Part shown: positions 61,601 to 64,000 of the stretch, in pieces
Layout of the letters: each line of letters starts with the position of its first letter
Numbering within the stretch: the first letter of the stretch is position 1
Assembly (NCBI GenBank): GCA_005281725.1
Contig: SSBO01000010.1
Span: 186,001 to 250,000, forward strand
Length of the DNA: 64,000 nucleotides
Direction: 5' to 3'
Source: Wuchereria bancrofti
Lineage: Eukaryota; Nematoda; Chromadorea; Rhabditida; Onchocercidae
Notes under the pieces: generated by a model
Told to the model about the DNA's origin: nothing
The model's database searches: none
Seen by the model: only the letters and a program-made list of their open reading frames with translations
Position numbers and translations under genes: made by a program

Positions 61601-63658
61601 AGCTTGTAATCAAAATTGTCCATATAAATTGTCACAAGTTTGTTGTCAACGACTTAAAATGAATTGTCCTTATCATTCTCGTATAAAAGCACCATCACGT
61701 GAAGTATCAATGCTACGCCCAAAGGTTAGTTTGTTGTTGTTATAGTTGGTTATCACATTAACTTTTTCTTTCAAATGGTGTATATCGTTTCCAGATTTTT
61801 TTTAAAATAATTGTACTTATTTTCAGAATTTAGCTGCACCTGTACTTAAATTGGCAGCAGGTGGGGAACGAAGGTATGAATTTTCCATTATCTTTTAAGA
61901 TTATATTTTATAAGAATCATATGATCATTCATTGTGACACTTCCCTGAATGGAATAGGTTTTTAGAGTATTATTTTTACTTTTGTAAATGTTTCCAAAAA
62001 AAAAAAGTTTAAGTTTATGTTGTCGGTTAAACTTCATTTTTTTTTTTTCACTGTGTTAGTAATAAATTATAATTTAGCCATGCTTCTAGATTGCTTGCAG
62101 TACCGAAGCGAATGAAATCTGAAGTCGATCATTCAAGCTCTCGTTGGGTTTTTCAAGGTTTATCCTAAAGTATATTATGTGTGTTTTTTTTTTTTTTTAA
62201 ATACTTTGCATGTTTTTTCATATTTGTCTCAATGAAAAAATTTGTTTTGTAATTATAGGAGGTCGTTATATTGAACTCTTTCCAAGTTCATCGAGTGCAG
62301 CTTCATTATTAGGACGAGAAGACCAGCAGAGTAATGTTCACTTCGATTATGATGTTGGAGCATTTTCATCTAAAAGAAGGAGATTGCAGGTCAATTTTAA
62401 TATATTATCATATTAGCGTGCATTTTCAGAAGTGGAATTATGCTTGTTGAAATACTGAAATTCTTTACATCTTCAAAATTTTCACATCATATTCTAAGAA
62501 ATTTGAATTTCATCATGCAGTTGTAGGTTCAGTATGGTAACGCTTATTATTCGAATTTTGTTTATGATGGAAATCCAATGATTTCGGTTAGTTGTGTCAC
62601 GTCTTACGTGTTTTTAGGCTTTCATATTTATCGTAAATTATTTATATTTTGATATTTTCAGAGAATTCCTGCTGATCGTTCATATGGATATCAAGCAGTG
62701 GAACTTTATGAACCGAAAGGTTTTCAATTTCGATTTCTGTTAAATTTATCATTGGAATGATATGTTTTTATATTAGCATAGCAATTAATCGAATTTTAAT
62801 AACACCCTGAGAATCATTTTGGAACTTTTTACAGTCTTCAACTGAAACAGACCTCTAGAAAATATGGCATTAAAATTATTGTTGAAGTTCTCTCTCATAT
62901 GAATGTGAAGCATAATTGCTCAATTCGTGACATTAATTGTGAAATCTTTTAATTTTCTTATATGTGATTCTTAGGATAATCTCTTTGTAAATTTAAAAAT
63001 GAAAAAGTCAGAACTAATTCTGTTTTCTTTCTCTCAAATTACGAAAAAAAAGTGAAATTCTCCAAAGAAAAAAAAGTAAAATCTTTTTTTGTAATTTGAT
63101 TAGTTTAAACAATTATTCTTCCAAGATTGTTCGCGCAATAATTTTTCAATGTGTTCCTCGAAAAACTACTATTCCGTCTCTATCTTAACGTTAGTGCTGC
63201 TTCTTAATGATTTGTTTTGTGCTTTTGTCAGGTCTGAGACTTTTATCAACTTTTTTTTTCTTATTAGATATGAAATTCACATTAGCATAATTTCAGATAA
63301 TCTAATCATTTCAAATGCCAACGAATTGGAAGGATTAGACGTAGATGATGAAAGTATTGATGTTTCTTCAAATGGACAGGATGCATCTCCCTCCGAAATT
63401 GTTTGTTTTATCATCATTTTTTTCTGTATTTTTTCTTGATTTTTTTTTCCAAAACAATTTTGCAGTTATAGCTATCTCTTTTTATGCAAATGATTGTCGA
63501 TGGAAACTGTGAAAATAATTGAAATTTGTATGTTTTAGCTTTCGAACCAGTCAATATTTCTTGCCCGAGATGATTCAAAAAGGATAGCAGAAACTGGGAA
63601 TGATAAAATGCAGAAAATTCAACAAAATCCTTTGCAAGTATGTTGTAACAAACTTTGA
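55612..63658 (+). CDS. Domesticated integrase-fold protein with Cys-rich module
   Basis: At least 25 exons join without frame break for 1003 codons: 55612-55779, 56066-56174, 56430-56470, 56606-56731, 56920-57126, 57376-57490, 57884-58008, 58134-58262, 58353-58550, 58997-59171, 59284-59381, 59589-59747, 59878-59968, 60284-60327, 60572-60775, 60907-61093, 61302-61376, 61546-61724, 61827-61873, 62078-62157, 62259-62389, 62527-62586, 62662-62719, 63297-63400, 63539-63637. Residues 12-22 are a Glu run and 149-406 are unrecognised. The integrase core spans about 407-560 (IDMVEM, TDLYSHFVFGRAL, WVEALPFAVIDYNQTP, SPFEIMFGRRP). An SH3/Tudor-like region lies at about 650-725 and a Cys-rich module at 760-794. 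A basic KRRR motif precedes an acidic Ser-rich tail. Catalytic residues appear lost. Reading through the last donor stops at 63658; splicing on to 63714 is the alternative, so the 3' end is open. The start is also uncertain. Confidence 0.85.
58353..58550 (+). other. Degenerate integrase N-terminal (HHCC-like) region
   Basis: Residues 341-406 read IWRRCYETMPDCTQKQML, then AFLEERYVGVSLKTKQRAAT. Spacing before the core, and the ERYVGVS segment, match the helix of integrase N-terminal domains (usually H..H..Y.GI..C..C). The His and Cys zinc ligands are not at the expected places. The alignment is by eye and tentative. Confidence 0.45.
58997..59968 (+). other. Integrase core fold, catalytic triad apparently lost
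   Basis: Four exons encode the RNase H-like core. D408 in IDMVEM fits the first catalytic Asp, and D430 in TDLYSHF is the usual structural Asp. The TYTNDEV segment aligns with the SDNGxEF motif, putting Y470 where the second Asp should be. The GVMNHTN segment aligns with GxVERxN, putting N500 in place of the catalytic Glu. Only 29 residues separate them instead of 35, because the Pro-His-Pro-Gln loop is absent. A rival reading using D473 and E514 needs a shifted alignment and 40 residues. Confidence 0.7.
60033..60184. mobile_element. 152-bp MITE with terminal inverted repeats and TA target duplication
   Basis: The left end, GCAGATGAAGTTGTAAAGTG plus GTAGAA, pairs with the right end, whose reverse complement begins ACAGATGAAGTTGTAAAATG plus GTAGAA. 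This gives about 26-bp inverted termini with two mismatches. A TA lies directly outside each end (60031-60032 and 60185-60186), the target-site pattern of Tc1/mariner elements. It sits within an intron of the integrase-derived gene, between the exons ending at 59968 and starting at 60284, and has no coding capacity. Confidence 0.7.
60572..61093 (+). other. SH3/Tudor-like region of the integrase-derived protein
   Basis: Residues about 650-725 contain YEVGDCVYLRNF, NYYRASIVEVDY, MYKVCYWDD and DHLPPDQWPGE. This alternation of short strands with a VGD.V opening resembles integrase C-terminal SH3 barrels and Tudor or chromo-barrel folds. The class cannot be fixed by eye. Confidence 0.45.
61546..61724 (+). 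other. Cys-rich putative zinc module
   Basis: One exon encodes eight Cys and one His with spacing CxC-x4-C-x3-C-x3-C-x7-CC-x6-C-x2-H, in pieces QCKCGYDFCELACNQNCPY and QVCCQRLKMNCPYH. Basic residues (RRRE before, SRIKAPSRE after) flank it. It looks zinc-binding, possibly nucleic-acid binding. I do not match it to a named zinc finger family. Confidence 0.5.
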
Positions 63659-64000
63659 GCATATCCTAAATATTGAAAAAATATTAGAGCTGTTTTAAAT
63701 TGATTTATTGCAGTGTATGGTATTCACGAAAGTAGTAGGAATGATCTTGACATCTTACTCTTTTTTTTTTTTTGTTAGTTTATCGATTGTAATTTTCTTA
63801 CTTACTCTTAGGTACTGTAGCTTTCTTTTACACCTGTTATGATAAAAATAGATTTGGCTAATTAGTTTTATCTCTTGAACAAATATGAAGTTTGTAAGAG
63901 TTAGAAGTAAAGCATCATTAAGTTCCTTTTTTTGTAAATTTTACATTTAATGCCATCTTCAACAAGAAAAATTATATTGATACAATACCCCTTCCGTTAT
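63659..64000. other. 3' region of the integrase-derived gene
   Basis: It holds an ATTGCAG acceptor ending at 63713, followed by a frame that soon runs into poly-T (Phe codons). The region may be a further exon or the 3' UTR. Nothing else is seen. Confidence 0.4.

Noticed and set aside
55612..63658. Live retrotransposon or provirus
   Set aside because: There are no LTRs, no Gag, protease or reverse transcriptase, about 24 introns interrupt the frame, and the catalytic residues appear lost.

Overview
This window is very AT-rich eukaryotic nuclear DNA. It has long A/T homopolymers, dense microsatellites, small introns ending in TTTTCAG/TTTTTAG-like acceptors, and AT-ending codons. Together with the protein content this points to an invertebrate metazoan, most likely a nematode; genus and clade cannot be fixed from the sequence. 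No tRNA, rRNA, CRISPR array or intact autonomous transposon was found.

Layout. (1) 1-43474: about 43 kb with no gene I can support. It holds homopolymers, (GA)n/(CT)n, (CAT)n and (TTCAT)n-type tracts, several degenerate minisatellites (about 5.0, 17.8, 19.6-20.3 and 35.7-36.4 kb), short perfect palindromes, a 30-base N gap and single-N assembly joins. A few small islands of more complex or GC-richer sequence could be isolated exons. (2) 43475-51759, plus strand: a nine-exon gene for an IRF2BP-family transcriptional co-regulator (469 aa), with the family's N-terminal zinc finger and C-terminal C3HC4 RING. Intron 5 is 3.9 kb and carries three AACCGGTT palindromes; intron 7 contains an 11-copy minisatellite of about 75 bp. 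(3) 53138-54089, minus strand: a four-exon D-aminoacyl-tRNA deacylase (DTD, 152 aa), convergent with the IRF2BP gene. A possible terminal exon of an unknown minus-strand gene lies just downstream. (4) 54286-54795: a 32-bp minisatellite in the divergent intergenic region. (5) 55607-63658 or beyond, plus strand: a gene of at least 25 exons (at least 1003 codons in one continuous frame) carrying a host-embedded retroviral/Ginger-type integrase fold, followed by an SH3/Tudor-like region and a novel-looking Cys-rich module.

The gene in (5) is the main discovery candidate. The first integrase Asp is kept, but by my hand alignment the second Asp is Tyr and the catalytic Glu is Asn, the Pro-His-Pro-Gln loop is deleted and the HHCC zinc-binding residues are gone. 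The intron-rich open frame suggests an old, domesticated, catalytically dead integrase used as a protein or DNA binding scaffold. One of its introns carries a 152-bp TA-flanked MITE.

The three genes share no obvious pathway: one is a nuclear co-regulator, one a translation proofreading enzyme and one a probable nuclear protein of unknown role. Exon joins were worked out by hand from frame continuity and splice consensus.
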